From positions 124,001-188,000 of the forward strand of contig NZ_JAGEOK010000013.1 of NCBI RefSeq assembly GCF_017573545.1: DNA of 64,000 nt. Direction: 5' to 3'. Positions within the stretch are counted from its first letter, which is position 1; every line of letters starts with the position of its first letter. The position numbers and the translations under genes are program-made. This document shows positions 25,581 through 34,041 of the stretch, in pieces. The notes beneath the pieces were generated by a model. The model made no database searches and was not told the origin of the DNA. It saw nothing but the letters and a program-made list of their open reading frames with translations. Origin of the DNA: Actinomadura nitritigenes (lineage in GTDB: Bacteria > Actinomycetota > Actinomycetes > Streptosporangiales > Streptosporangiaceae).

Positions 25581-26402
25581 ATGATCGTGGTCACCGGCGC
25601 CACCGGGAACGTCGGACGCGCCCTCGTGCGGGTCCTGGCCGAGGCGGGCGAGACCGTGACGGCGACGGCCCGCCGCATCACGCCCGCGGACGTCCCGGCG
25701 GGCGTGCGGGCCGTCCCCGCCGACCTCGCCGAACCTGCGAGCCTGCGTCCCGCCCTCGCCGGCGCGGATGCGCTGTTCCTCCTGGTCGCCGGGGACGACC
25801 CCGACGGTCTCCTCGCCGCGGCGCGGGCCGCCGGCGTCCGCAAGGTCGTCCTGCTGTCCTCCCAGGGCGTCGGGACCCGGCCGCAGTCCTACCGGCACCC
25901 GGCCCGGTTCGAGGCGGCCGTCGCCGCGAGCGGGCTCGACTGGACGGTGCTGCGGTCGGGCGGGATGGCGTCCAACGCCGTCGCGTGGGCCGAGCCCGTC
26001 CGGACGCACCGGACCGCCGCCGCGCCCTTCGGCGACGTCGGCCTCCCCTTCGTCGACCCCGACGACGTCGCCGAGGCGGCCGCCGCCGTCCTGCGGCAGG
26101 ACGGCCACGAGGGCCGCACCTACGTCCTCACCGGACCGGAGCCGACCACGCCGCGCGCGCGTGCGGCCGCCATCGCCGACGCGATCGGCGAACCGGTCCG
26201 GTTCGTCGAGCAGACCCGCGAGGAGGCGCACGCCCAGATGGCGCGGTTCATGCCGGCACCCGTCGTGGAGGGGACCCTCGCGATCCTCGGCGACCCCACG
26301 CCGGACGAGCAGCGCGTCAGCCCTGACCTCCGCACCCTCCTCGGCCGGCCCGCCGGCACCTTCGCCGCTTGGGCCCGGCGCAACGCCGCCGCGTTCCGCT
26401 GA
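25581..26402 (+). CDS. NmrA-like NAD(P)-binding oxidoreductase or sensor
   Basis: 273 aa from ATG 25581 with GAGGAG upstream. Atypical short-chain dehydrogenase fold with the dinucleotide motif GATGNVG at residues 6-12, KVVLLSSQGVG around 89-99 and SGLDWTVLRSGGMASNAVAW, typical of the NmrA/QOR2 group. The canonical YxxxK catalytic pair is not obvious, so it may be a quinone/NAD(P) oxidoreductase or a redox sensor. It is controlled by a strong palindrome and is divergent from a TetR regulator. A 17-bp hairpin separates it from the MFS gene. Confidence 0.87.
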   Translation: MIVVTGATGNVGRALVRVLAEAGETVTATARRITPADVPAGVRAVPADLAEPASLRPALAGADALFLLVAGDDPDGLLAAARAAGVRKVVLLSSQGVGTRPQSYRHPARFEAAVAASGLDWTVLRSGGMASNAVAWAEPVRTHRTAAAPFGDVGLPFVDPDDVAEAAAAVLRQDGHEGRTYVLTGPEPTTPRARAAAIADAIGEPVRFVEQTREEAHAQMARFMPAPVVEGTLAILGDPTPDEQRVSPDLRTLLGRPAGTFAAWARRNAAAFR

Positions 26403-26433
26403 CCCCTCCCCGTCCCGCGACCAGCACGCCCCC

Positions 26434-26473
26434 GGGCGTCCCGTGGCGCGCCCCGCCGCGCCACGGGACGCCC
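26434..26473 (+). terminator. Strong hairpin between the NmrA-like and MFS genes
   Basis: Perfect 17-bp stem GGGCGTCCCGTGGCGCG / CGCGCCACGGGACGCCC with a 6-nt loop. It lies in the 118-bp gap between two same-strand genes, so it either ends the first transcript or attenuates expression of the transporter. Confidence 0.75.
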
Positions 26474-26520
26474 GCCCCGCCCCGACCGCTTCCGCGACAC
26501 CCCGCGAACCAGGAGCCGAC

Positions 26521-27981
26521 ATGCCCACCCAGCAGACCTCGCCCCCGCGCGACGCCCAGGCGCCGCCAGCCCGCCGTCCAGGACCGATCCTCGCGTTCCT
26601 GTGCCTGGCCGGATTCATGACCTTCCTCGACGTGTCGATCGTCAACGTCGCGCTGCCCACCATCGAGGGCGAGCTCCACATCGCGCAGACGGCCCTGCAG
26701 TACGTCGTCACCACGTACGGGATGCTGCTCGGCGGCTTCCTGGTCCTGGCCGGGCGCCTCGCCGACGCGTTCGGGCGCCGCCGCATGCTACAGGCCGGTC
26801 TGTCGGTGTTCTCCCTGGCGTCCCTGCTCGCGGGCCTCGCCCAGGACGCGCCGACCCTGATCGCCGCGCGCGGTGCGCAGGGACTGGGCGCCGCGTTCAT
26901 CGCGACCGCCGCGCTGTCCCTGCTCACCGCGAACTTCGCCGAGGGACCGGAGCGCACCAGGGCGCTCGGCGCCTGGGGAGCGCTCAGCGGGATCGCCGCG
27001 GTCGCGGGCGTCACGCTGGGCGGCGTGCTCACCGACGGCCCCGGCTGGCGCTGGATCTTCTTCGTCAACGTGCCGATCGGCGTGCTGGGCACCGTCGCCG
27101 CCCCGGCGATCGTCGGGGAGAGCCGCGCCGCGGAGCGCCGCCGCTCCTTCGACATCGCCGGCGCCGTGGCGCTCACCGGCGCGCTCGTCCTGCTGATCTT
27201 CAGCCTCGGGCAGGCCGTCGACGACTCCGGCGCCCCAGCGGCGCGCACCTACGGCGGCTTCGCGCTGTCCGCCGTGCTGCTGGCCGCCTTCCTGCTCATC
27301 GAGCGCCGCGCCCGCTCCCCGCTGATCCCGCTCGGCGTGTTCCGCCGCCCGTCGCTGCGCGCCGCGAACCTGGTCGCCGTCCTGCTGCTCGGCACGTGCG
27401 TCACGCTCTTCTTCTTCGCCAGCCTGTTCATGCAGCAGGTCCTCGGCTACTCGCCGCTGCGGACCGGCCTCGCCTACGTCCCGCTCGCCGTGATCGTCGC
27501 GGTCGGCGCGGGCCTCGCGTCCCGGCTGGTGACGAAGGTCGCCGCCAAGCCCGTCCTCGCGGCCGGGCTCGCGCTCACCGCCACCGGCATGGTGCTGCTC
27601 TGGCGGACCCCCTCGGACGCGTCCTACCTCACCGGCCTGCTGCCCGCCTTCCTGATCGCCGGTCTCGGCCTCGGCACCTCGTTCGTCCCGGTGCAGGTCG
27701 CGGCGTTCGCCGGCGCCGGACCGGAGGACTCGGGGCTGTCCGCCGGGCTGATCAACACTGCTCAGGAGGTCGGCGGCGCCCTCGGCCTCGCCGTCGCCGC
27801 CACCGTCGCCTTCCGCCGCGTCCCCGAGCTCACCGCGTGGGCCCATGGTGTGCCGGCCCGGGTCGTCGAGGCGCGCACCACCGTGTTCCACGACGCCTTC
27901 CTCACCGGGGCCTGCTTCGCCGCGGCCGGGCTGCTCGTCGCGCTCGTCCTGCTCCCCCTCACCAGGCCCGAGCCGACCTGA
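26521..27981 (+). CDS. MFS drug efflux transporter, DHA2 (14-TMS) family
   Basis: 486 aa from ATG 26521, with AGGAG six bases upstream. About 14 membrane helices. First-helix motif LDVSIVNVALPTI is diagnostic of the DHA2/EmrB-QacA group. Loop 2-3 motif A is GRLADAFGRRRML, and the motif C-like VAGVTLGGVLTDGPGWRWIFFVNVPIG is present. It should export hydrophobic compounds by proton antiport across the cytoplasmic membrane. It lies behind the NmrA-like gene in the TetR-controlled cassette, but a strong hairpin between them suggests separate or attenuated expression. Substrate unknown. Confidence 0.93.
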   Translation: MPTQQTSPPRDAQAPPARRPGPILAFLCLAGFMTFLDVSIVNVALPTIEGELHIAQTALQYVVTTYGMLLGGFLVLAGRLADAFGRRRMLQAGLSVFSLASLLAGLAQDAPTLIAARGAQGLGAAFIATAALSLLTANFAEGPERTRALGAWGALSGIAAVAGVTLGGVLTDGPGWRWIFFVNVPIGVLGTVAAPAIVGESRAAERRRSFDIAGAVALTGALVLLIFSLGQAVDDSGAPAARTYGGFALSAVLLAAFLLIERRARSPLIPLGVFRRPSLRAANLVAVLLLGTCVTLFFFASLFMQQVLGYSPLRTGLAYVPLAVIVAVGAGLASRLVTKVAAKPVLAAGLALTATGMVLLWRTPSDASYLTGLLPAFLIAGLGLGTSFVPVQVAAFAGAGPEDSGLSAGLINTAQEVGGALGLAVAATVAFRRVPELTAWAHGVPARVVEARTTVFHDAFLTGACFAAAGLLVALVLLPLTRPEPT

Positions 27982-27985
27982 GCCC

Positions 27986-28035
27986 GCGTACGACGTCGGG
28001 CCCGGCGCACGCGCACCGGGCCCGACGTCGTACGC
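27986..28035. terminator. 20-bp-stem bidirectional terminator
   Basis: Perfect 20-bp arms, GCGTACGACGTCGGGCCCGG and its complement, with a 10-nt loop. It begins 5 bp after the MFS stop and ends 12 bp before the stop of the convergent ABC permease. Confidence 0.9.
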
Positions 28036-28047
28036 GGAGGGTCCGCT

Positions 28048-28764
28048 CTACTCGGCGCTGGCGATGGTCAGCGAGCGCAGCCGGAACGCCGCCAGGAACG
28101 CGGCGCCCACCGTGACGGCGACGAGCAGCGGGATCGCGACCCCGAGGTCGACCGACGAGCTGACGGGCGACGCCGGGGTCAGGGCGTCGGTGACCGACAG
28201 CGCCCACTGCTGGATGGACGCCGACTTGGCGCCCGGCGCGAAGCTCCCGAGCAGCGTCTCCCAGACCAGCGCGTACAGCAGCCCGATCGTCACCGCGTTC
28301 CGGCTCAGCACCGCGAGCGCCACGAACACCGCGCTGTAGGCGATGCCGCCGACCAGCACGCCGACGGTGAAGGCGGGCACCAGCTGCGCGGTCGTCCCGG
28401 TCAGCACCAGCCCGGCCAGCAGGGTCGGGACGACCGAGAACGCCGCGACCAGCACGATCGCGACCGCCAGCTTCGTCAGCACGATCACCTGCCGCGGGAT
28501 CGGCTTGGTCAGCACGTACATGATCTGGCCGTCGTCGATCTCCGGGCCGATCACCCCGGTGCCCGCGATCAGCGCGAGCAGCGGTAGCAGCGTGGCCAGC
28601 CCGAACTTCTGCAGCACGTTCGCCGAGACGTCCAGGTCGTTGTTGCCGGTCCAGCGCAGCACGACCGCCAGGACGACCAGCAGCGCCGGCAGCGCGAGCA
28701 GGAGCAGCGCGCGCCGCCGGCCGAGCATCGCCCGGAAGGTGATCATCGCTATGGTCGCGTTCAT
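28048..28764 (-). CDS. ABC-2 type transporter permease
   Basis: 238 aa from ATG 28764. Six hydrophobic helices with an N-terminal cytoplasmic stub (RAMLGRRRALLL) and the loop IGPEIDDGQIMYVLTKPIPRQVIVLTKL, the typical ABC-2 coupling region. It partners with the ATPase encoded 7 bp upstream (28772-29683) to form an exporter. It is the last gene of a four-gene run permease/ATPase/permease/ATPase on the minus strand. Substrate unknown. Confidence 0.88.
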   Translation of the reverse strand: MNATIAMITFRAMLGRRRALLLLALPALLVVLAVVLRWTGNNDLDVSANVLQKFGLATLLPLLALIAGTGVIGPEIDDGQIMYVLTKPIPRQVIVLTKLAVAIVLVAAFSVVPTLLAGLVLTGTTAQLVPAFTVGVLVGGIAYSAVFVALAVLSRNAVTIGLLYALVWETLLGSFAPGAKSASIQQWALSVTDALTPASPVSSSVDLGVAIPLLVAVTVGAAFLAAFRLRSLTIASAE

Positions 28765-28771
28765 CGGAGCA

Positions 28772-29683
28772 TCACCGGGCCACCAGGTAGGAGAAGACGC
28801 TTTCGAGGGACTCGTCCGCCGGGGAGACCTCCCACAGCCGGACGCCGGCGTCCCGGGACACCTGCGGGAGCAGCCAGGTGAAGCGCTGGAAGTCGACCGC
28901 CTCGACCCGCAGGCCCTTGTCGGTGAGCTGGACGCTGCGGGCCGAGCCGTCGGCGATGACGGCGGCGGCGAGGCCCCGGTCGTCGGACGAGCGGACGAGG
29001 AAGATGTGCGGCCGGTCCGTCATCAGCCGGCGGATCTTGCGGAAGTCGCCGGACGCGGCGTGCCGGCCCGCGACGATCACCTCGATGTGCCCGGCGAGCC
29101 GCTCGACCTCCTCCAGGATGTGCGAGGAGAACAGGATCGTGCGGCCCTCGTTCGCCATCCGGGTGATCAGGTCCATCAGCTGGAGGCGCTGGCGCGGGTC
29201 CATCCCGTTGAACGGCTCGTCCAGCAGGAGGACGGGCGGGTCGTGCACGAGCGCGGACGCCATCTTGATCCGCTGCTTCATGCCCTTGGAGTAGGTGCCG
29301 ATCGTGCGGTTCGCCGCGTACGCCATCTCGACCCGGTCGATGGCCTGGCGCGCGGCGGCGCGCGGGTCGGGCAGCTTGTGCAGCTTCGCCATCGACAGCA
29401 CGAACTGCTCGCCGGTGAGGAAGTCGTAGGCGCTCTCGCGCTCGGGGACGAGCCCGAGCCGCCGGTAGATGCCGGGGTTCTGCCAGATCGGCTCGCCGTC
29501 CAGGGTGATCGTCCCGGACGAGGGGGCGAGGAACCCGCCCATCATGTGGATGAGCGTGGACTTCCCGGCGCCGTTCGGGCCGAGCAGGCCGGTGACGCCC
29601 GGGCCGATCGTCATCGAGACGCCGTTGACCGCGACGACGTTGCCGTACCAGCGGGACACCTTCTCCAACCGGATCTCGCTCAT
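28772..29683 (-). CDS. ABC transporter ATP-binding protein
   Basis: 303 aa from ATG 29683. Walker A GPNGAGKST at residues 35-43, signature YSKGMKQRI followed by Walker B LLLDEPFNGMDP, and the switch histidine region FSSHILEEVE. The C-terminal 85 residues form the accessory domain usual in ABC-2 exporters (NatA/CcmA-like). It pairs with the permease at 28048-28764 (7-bp gap). It shares its order and family with the second ATPase of this cluster, suggesting that the operon arose by duplication of an ATPase-permease pair. Confidence 0.93.
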   Translation of the reverse strand: MSEIRLEKVSRWYGNVVAVNGVSMTIGPGVTGLLGPNGAGKSTLIHMMGGFLAPSSGTITLDGEPIWQNPGIYRRLGLVPERESAYDFLTGEQFVLSMAKLHKLPDPRAAARQAIDRVEMAYAANRTIGTYSKGMKQRIKMASALVHDPPVLLLDEPFNGMDPRQRLQLMDLITRMANEGRTILFSSHILEEVERLAGHIEVIVAGRHAASGDFRKIRRLMTDRPHIFLVRSSDDRGLAAAVIADGSARSVQLTDKGLRVEAVDFQRFTWLLPQVSRDAGVRLWEVSPADESLESVFSYLVAR

Positions 29684-29735
29684 GCCCTGCTCCTTCGAGG
29701 GGGGACGGCCCCCCGCGCCCCCCGGTTCGCTCCGC

Positions 29736-30614
29736 TCATGAGAGGCCCGCCTTCCGGAACCGGCGGTACAGGACCGCGACCGAGCCGACGACGATCACCG
29801 CGCACAGCGCGAGCGCGACGACGCCGGCGAGCGTGCCGGACGGCACGTCCACCGAGGACTTCTCCTGCCCGAGCAGCCGCACCTGGACGATGTCGATCAG
29901 GTTGAACGGGGCGAGGAGCCCGATCCAGCCGGCCAGGGTGAAGTTGGTCTGGTGCTCGGCGATGCCCTGGATGATCAGCGTGAACGTACTGGTGATCATG
30001 TAGACGGCGATGACGGCGGCGACGCCGAGGCCGCGGCGCGGGGTGAACGCGGCGACGACCATCCCGATCGCGGCGAGCACCAGCGCGAACAGCACGCAGC
30101 CGGCGAGGCCCGCGAGGTAGTGCAGGAACTGGTGCCAGGAGTCCGGCACCTTCGTCACGAGGCCGCCGACGTACAGCACGGTGACGGGCACCGCCATCAG
30201 CGCGAACAGCGCGGTGGCGAGCGCGCCGAGCTTCGCCAGGACGAAGTCGAGGTGGCCGACCGGCCGGGAGAAGTACAGCGGGACGACGTGGAAGCGGATC
30301 TCCCGGGACGCCAGCACGGGCGCCTGCGTGGCCAGGAAGATCGCGATGATGACCTGGAGGGTGACCGCGTACGACGAGTAGCGCATCAGCGCCTCGGGCC
30401 GCTTGGCGACCGCGACGACCGCGACGGACCCGGCGGCCGGCAGCAGCATGATCGCGGCGAGCAGGAACGGCATGACCTTCGCGCGGGCGGGCCGTCCGAG
30501 CCCGAAGGCGGCGCGCAGGTTGTGCACGTACAGCGACCGCATCACGTAGGCGCGGCCGCTGCGGCGGCCCTCGTAGTGGCGGTAGCCGATGTCGTGGATG
30601 GTGCTGGTGCTCAT
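29736..30614 (-). CDS. ABC-2 type transporter permease
   Basis: 292 aa from ATG 30614, which overlaps the stop of the upstream ATPase gene as ATGA. About six membrane helices. The SREIRFHVVPLYFSRPVGHLDFVLAKL loop is the typical ABC-2 coupling segment, followed by hydrophobic helices to the basic C-terminus RRFRKAG. It partners with the ATPase at 30611-31639. Compared with the other permease of this cluster it is longer at the N-terminus (DIGYRHYEGRRSGR), a feature of actinobacterial ABC-2 subunits. Substrate unknown. Confidence 0.88.
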   Translation of the reverse strand: MSTSTIHDIGYRHYEGRRSGRAYVMRSLYVHNLRAAFGLGRPARAKVMPFLLAAIMLLPAAGSVAVVAVAKRPEALMRYSSYAVTLQVIIAIFLATQAPVLASREIRFHVVPLYFSRPVGHLDFVLAKLGALATALFALMAVPVTVLYVGGLVTKVPDSWHQFLHYLAGLAGCVLFALVLAAIGMVVAAFTPRRGLGVAAVIAVYMITSTFTLIIQGIAEHQTNFTLAGWIGLLAPFNLIDIVQVRLLGQEKSSVDVPSGTLAGVVALALCAVIVVGSVAVLYRRFRKAGLS

Positions 30615-31639
30615 CGCGGACCTCCCTGCGGCGCGCCGGGCGGCATCGGGACGGGCGGGGCGTCCGGCGGGCCGGGCGGCGGCAGGCCCGGCGTCCCCGG
30701 CGAACCGGGCGGACCCGGCATGCCCGGCGGGACGGTCTCCGCGGGCGCGGTCTGGAAGACCTCCTCGATGTGGTGGCGGCGCTGCTCCATCCGGATCAGC
30801 CGCAGCCCGAGGTCGGCGACGCCGTCCCGGACGAGGTCGTACGTCGCCTCCCCGGCGATGTCGATGACCAGGAACCGGCCCTCGGGGTGCACGGAGACGC
30901 CCTGGTCGTACAGGTGCCGCCCGAGCGTGTCGCGCCCCTCGTCCACCTCGACGGTGAGCACGCCGCTCTCGGCGGTGTACGCCTCGACGGCCTGCGAGCG
31001 CAGCAGCTTCCCGCCGTCGATGATGACCACGTGGTCGCAGACCCGCTCCAGCTCGCCCAGCAGGTGCGAGGTGACCAGCACGCTGATGCCGAACTCGGCG
31101 CCGATGCGCCGGATCAGGTCCAGCATCTCGTCGCGCCCGGCCGGGTCGAGGCCGTTGGTGGGCTCGTCGAGGAAGACCAGCTTCGGGTCGTGCACGAGGG
31201 CCTGGGCCAGCTTCACCCGCTGCCGCATGCCGGTCGAGTAGCCGCCGATGGGACGGTAGCGCTCCTCGTACAGCCCGACGTGGCGGAGGGTGTCGGCGGC
31301 GCGCTCGCGCGCGGCGGCCGGCGGCAGCCCGCACATCCGCGCCATGTGCACGACGAACTCCGTCGCGGACACGTCCGGCGGGAGGCACTCGTACTCGGGC
31401 ATGAACCCGACGCTCTCCCGGATCCTGACGCCCTCGCGGGCGATGTCCATGCCCAGCACGGTCGCGGTGCCGGCGGACGGGGGCTGCAGGCCGAGCAGGA
31501 TCTTGATCAGCGTGGACTTGCCGGCGCCGTTGGCGCCGACCAGCCCCACGACGCCGGGCTCGACGGCCACCGTCAGGTCGTCCAGGGCGGTCACCCGGGG
31601 GAACCTCATCGTCAGGCCCTGGGTGGCGATAATCGGCAT
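30611..31639 (-). CDS. ABC transporter ATP-binding protein with proline-rich tail
   Basis: 342 aa from ATG 31639. An upstream in-frame extension lacks similarity. Walker A GANGAGKST at residues 35-43, signature YSTGMRQRV, Walker B LVFLDEPTNGLDP and the TSHLLGELE switch region. After the usual accessory domain the protein ends in about 40 residues rich in Pro and Gly (PPGMPGPPGSPGTPG...), probably disordered and unusual for this family. It is the first gene of the four-gene exporter operon and is translationally coupled to its permease. Confidence 0.92.
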   Translation of the reverse strand: MPIIATQGLTMRFPRVTALDDLTVAVEPGVVGLVGANGAGKSTLIKILLGLQPPSAGTATVLGMDIAREGVRIRESVGFMPEYECLPPDVSATEFVVHMARMCGLPPAAARERAADTLRHVGLYEERYRPIGGYSTGMRQRVKLAQALVHDPKLVFLDEPTNGLDPAGRDEMLDLIRRIGAEFGISVLVTSHLLGELERVCDHVVIIDGGKLLRSQAVEAYTAESGVLTVEVDEGRDTLGRHLYDQGVSVHPEGRFLVIDIAGEATYDLVRDGVADLGLRLIRMEQRRHHIEEVFQTAPAETVPPGMPGPPGSPGTPGLPPPGPPDAPPVPMPPGAPQGGPR

Positions 31640-31702
31640 GTCCCCGAACCTAGCGGCTGGGTGCGGCCGCGGCGTCACCCTTAGGTGGTACGCGGATGCG
31701 CC

Positions 31703-32668
31703 TTAGGTCGACCGTTTGGCCGCCGATCGGCCCCTCTGGCGGAGGACCGCGCTCCATACGGCGCGCTGGAGGAACAGCGTCCCCGTCCCGGCGATGATCA
31801 TCCCGAGGAGGTTGACGCCGAGCTGCTCCAGCGACCCGGTGATCTCGGCGCCGTGCCGGAGCGCCATCGCGACCGCGAGGTTCCCGGCGGCCGGGACGGT
31901 GGTGACCGAGATGAAGACGCCGACCAGCGCCGACGACTTCCCCGCCGTCAGCGACAGCACCCCGGCGGCGCCCGCGAGCAGCGCGACGATGAACGACCAG
32001 CGGTCCGGGCTGTAGATGAACGCGGTGAGCGGCCGGTTCGCGGGCAGCCGGTCGCTCTCGATGACGCCGGTCCACTTGCTGACCAGCGCGCAGACGTAGG
32101 TGATGGCGATGGCGGAGGTGAACCCGACGACCAGCGCCCGGACCGCCTGCCAGATCCGCCCCGGCTGCCGCCGGAAGATCCCGTAGCAGATCGCCGCGAT
32201 CGCGGCGAACTCCGGGCCGAGCACCATCGCGCCGACCACCAGGACCGGTGAGTCGATCAGCGCGGCGATCCCGGCCAGCTGCGTCGCCAGCGCGAGGAAC
32301 GCGATGAACGACCAGGTCAGCATGGTGCCCTCGGTGACCTGCCGGTCGAACTCGTCCCACACGACCGCGTCGTCGCCGTGGCCGGGCGCGCGCCGCTCGG
32401 CCCGCTCGGCGACCTCCGACATCGACAGGTCGATCTTCTCCATCGCGATGGAGCCGTCCTTGTCGATGCCGAGCCGGCGCAGCGCGGCGAGGACCTCGTT
32501 GGCGGACTCGCGCGCCACGTCGATCTGGACGAGGTCGCCGCGAGGGGAGCGCGCGGCGCCGGGGAGGACGACGACGTTCGTGGCGCCGGTGCAGTCCGAC
32601 AGGGCCGCGCAGACGGCCTCCGTCCGGTCCGGCGGGACGATCGCTCTGAGGTGCAGCACCCGCCACAT
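31703..32668 (-). CDS. DUF389 integral membrane protein
   Basis: 321 aa from ATG 32668. An N-terminal soluble domain of about 80 residues (VLHLRAIVPPDRTEAVCAALSDC begins it) precedes an acidic linker and six to seven membrane helices with the DUF389 hallmark SPVLVVGAMVLGPEFAAIAAICYG and a later TTVPAAGNLAVAMALRHG. The family is widespread in actinobacteria and its function is unknown. It is same-strand with, and 63 bp upstream of, the ABC operon start, so read-through is possible, though no link is known. Confidence 0.87.
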   Translation of the reverse strand: MWRVLHLRAIVPPDRTEAVCAALSDCTGATNVVVLPGAARSPRGDLVQIDVARESANEVLAALRRLGIDKDGSIAMEKIDLSMSEVAERAERRAPGHGDDAVVWDEFDRQVTEGTMLTWSFIAFLALATQLAGIAALIDSPVLVVGAMVLGPEFAAIAAICYGIFRRQPGRIWQAVRALVVGFTSAIAITYVCALVSKWTGVIESDRLPANRPLTAFIYSPDRWSFIVALLAGAAGVLSLTAGKSSALVGVFISVTTVPAAGNLAVAMALRHGAEITGSLEQLGVNLLGMIIAGTGTLFLQRAVWSAVLRQRGRSAAKRST

Positions 32669-32778
32669 GCTGCCGTAAAAGCCCGGTGACCGTGGCGTCG
32701 GCGCGAGTCCGTACGATTTGATCGTTTATTTACCCGCATCTGGGTGAAAGACGACAGAAAACTCCGGGTGGTGAGGGC

Positions 32779-33621
32779 ATGACGCGGCGCGACGGTCTGC
32801 GACGGGAACGCGTGCGACGACGGGAAGGGGCGCCTCGACGGGCACACGGCCGGGACGGGACGGCCCTCGCGGCGGCGGCGCTCGCGCTCACCGTCCCCCT
32901 CGCGGCGTCCGGCTGCAAGACGAACGCGGGCGCGGGCGGATCGTCCGGTGGGTCGTCCGGCGGGTCCGGGCCGTCCCGGAGCGACGGGCACGCGGTGAGC
33001 CCCCTCGACAACCCCGACGGCACCAAGCCGGGCCTCGCCCCCATCACCTCCTCCGGCGACCTCGGCAAGGCGCGCGCGCTCATCAAGAAGGTCGCCACCA
33101 AGGGACGCGGCCCGAAGACCGGCTACGAGCGCGACGAGTTCGGCTACGCCTGGATGGACAACGCGCCCGACGTCCCGTTCGCGCACAACGGCTGCGACAC
33201 CCGCAACGACCTGCTGAAGCGCGACGGGCAGGACGTGAAGTACCGGTCCGGGTCCAACTGCGTCATCGTCTCCCTCACGCTGGACGACCCCTACTCCGGC
33301 AAGACCATCCACTGGACGAAGTCGCACGCGACCGCCATCCAGATCGACCACGTGATGCCGCTGTCGTACGACTGGCAGATGGGCGCGTCGCGGTGGACGA
33401 AGGACAAGCGCGAGTCCATCGCCAACGACCCGCTGAACCTCATCCCGGTGGACGGGCCGCTGAACGGCGCCAAGAGCGACTCGGGGCCGGCGTCGTGGCT
33501 GCCGCCGAACAAGCGCGTCCGCTGCTCCTACGGCGTCCGCGTCGCGCAGGTGTCGCTGAAGTACGACCTGCCCGTGACGTCCGCCGACAAGCAGAAGATG
33601 CTCGAACTGTGCGGCGGATGA
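32779..33621 (+). CDS. Secreted lipoprotein with HNH endonuclease domain (GmrSD/DUF1524 type)
   Basis: 280 aa from ATG 32779. A basic N-terminus and hydrophobic stretch lead to the lipobox LAASGC with lipidated Cys46. A Gly/Ser linker follows. The catalytic domain (about 95-280) contains IDHVMPLSYDW with D190 and H191, then NDPLNLIPVDGPLNGAKSDSGP and WLPPNK, the HNH beta-beta-alpha-metal pattern of secreted actinobacterial nucleases. Cysteines at 139, 161, 249 and near the C-terminus may form disulfides outside the cell. Inferred role: extracellular DNA/RNA degradation for nutrition, competition or biofilm turnover. It has its own promoter region, AT-richer around 32710-32750. Confidence 0.85.
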   Translation: MTRRDGLRRERVRRREGAPRRAHGRDGTALAAAALALTVPLAASGCKTNAGAGGSSGGSSGGSGPSRSDGHAVSPLDNPDGTKPGLAPITSSGDLGKARALIKKVATKGRGPKTGYERDEFGYAWMDNAPDVPFAHNGCDTRNDLLKRDGQDVKYRSGSNCVIVSLTLDDPYSGKTIHWTKSHATAIQIDHVMPLSYDWQMGASRWTKDKRESIANDPLNLIPVDGPLNGAKSDSGPASWLPPNKRVRCSYGVRVAQVSLKYDLPVTSADKQKMLELCGG

Positions 33622-33649
33622 CGGCGGCCCGCCCGCATATGCTCGTCGG

Positions 33650-33970
33650 ATGAGCAACGAACCCGACGACCGGCCCGAAGCCGAGACCGCCGAGACCGCC
33701 GACCGGCCCCGGGTCCGCACCGAGCGCGGGGTCGGCGCCCGCGCCGTCGGCGCCGAGGTGACCGGCGCGTCCGCCACCGGCCTCACCCTGCGCCTCGGCA
33801 ACGGCCTCGGCTCGCTCGCCCTCGGCTCCATGGCGCTCGGCGCGATCGCCATCGGCGCCGTCGCCATCGGCAAGCTGGCCGTGAAGCGCGCGATCATCGG
33901 CCACCTGGAGGCGGGCACCGTCGAGATCCGGCACCTCAAGGTCGGGCGCCTGGAGATCGACGAGCGCTGA
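33650..33970 (+). CDS. Small pentad-repeat protein, function unknown
   Basis: 106 aa from ATG 33650, 28 bp after the nuclease gene. The N-terminal 45 residues are acidic and polar. Residues 55-104 consist of ten uninterrupted five-residue units of the form x-(L/I/V/M)-(A/E/K/I)-(hydrophobic)-(G/polar): SLALG, SMALG, AIAIG, AVAIG, KLAVK, RAIIG, HLEAG, TVEIR, HLKVG, RLEID. The first half is hydrophobic enough for a membrane segment, the second is amphipathic. Exact five-residue spacing over 50 residues suggests a small beta-solenoid more than a helix. It may be co-transcribed with the nuclease gene, but no functional link is evident. Confidence 0.7.
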   Translation: MSNEPDDRPEAETAETADRPRVRTERGVGARAVGAEVTGASATGLTLRLGNGLGSLALGSMALGAIAIGAVAIGKLAVKRAIIGHLEAGTVEIRHLKVGRLEIDER

Positions 33971-33995
33971 CCGCGCTCCCGCGCCCCCGGCCCGC

Positions 33996-34031
33996 GGCCG
34001 GGGTGCTCGCCCGGCGGCTCGCACCCCGGCC
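33996..34031. terminator. Bidirectional terminator before glmM
   Basis: Perfect 11-bp stem GGCCGGGGTGC / GCACCCCGGCC with a 14-nt loop between the convergent pentad-repeat gene and glmM, 10 bp past the glmM stop. Confidence 0.75.
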
Positions 34032-34041
34032 CTGACCGGCC

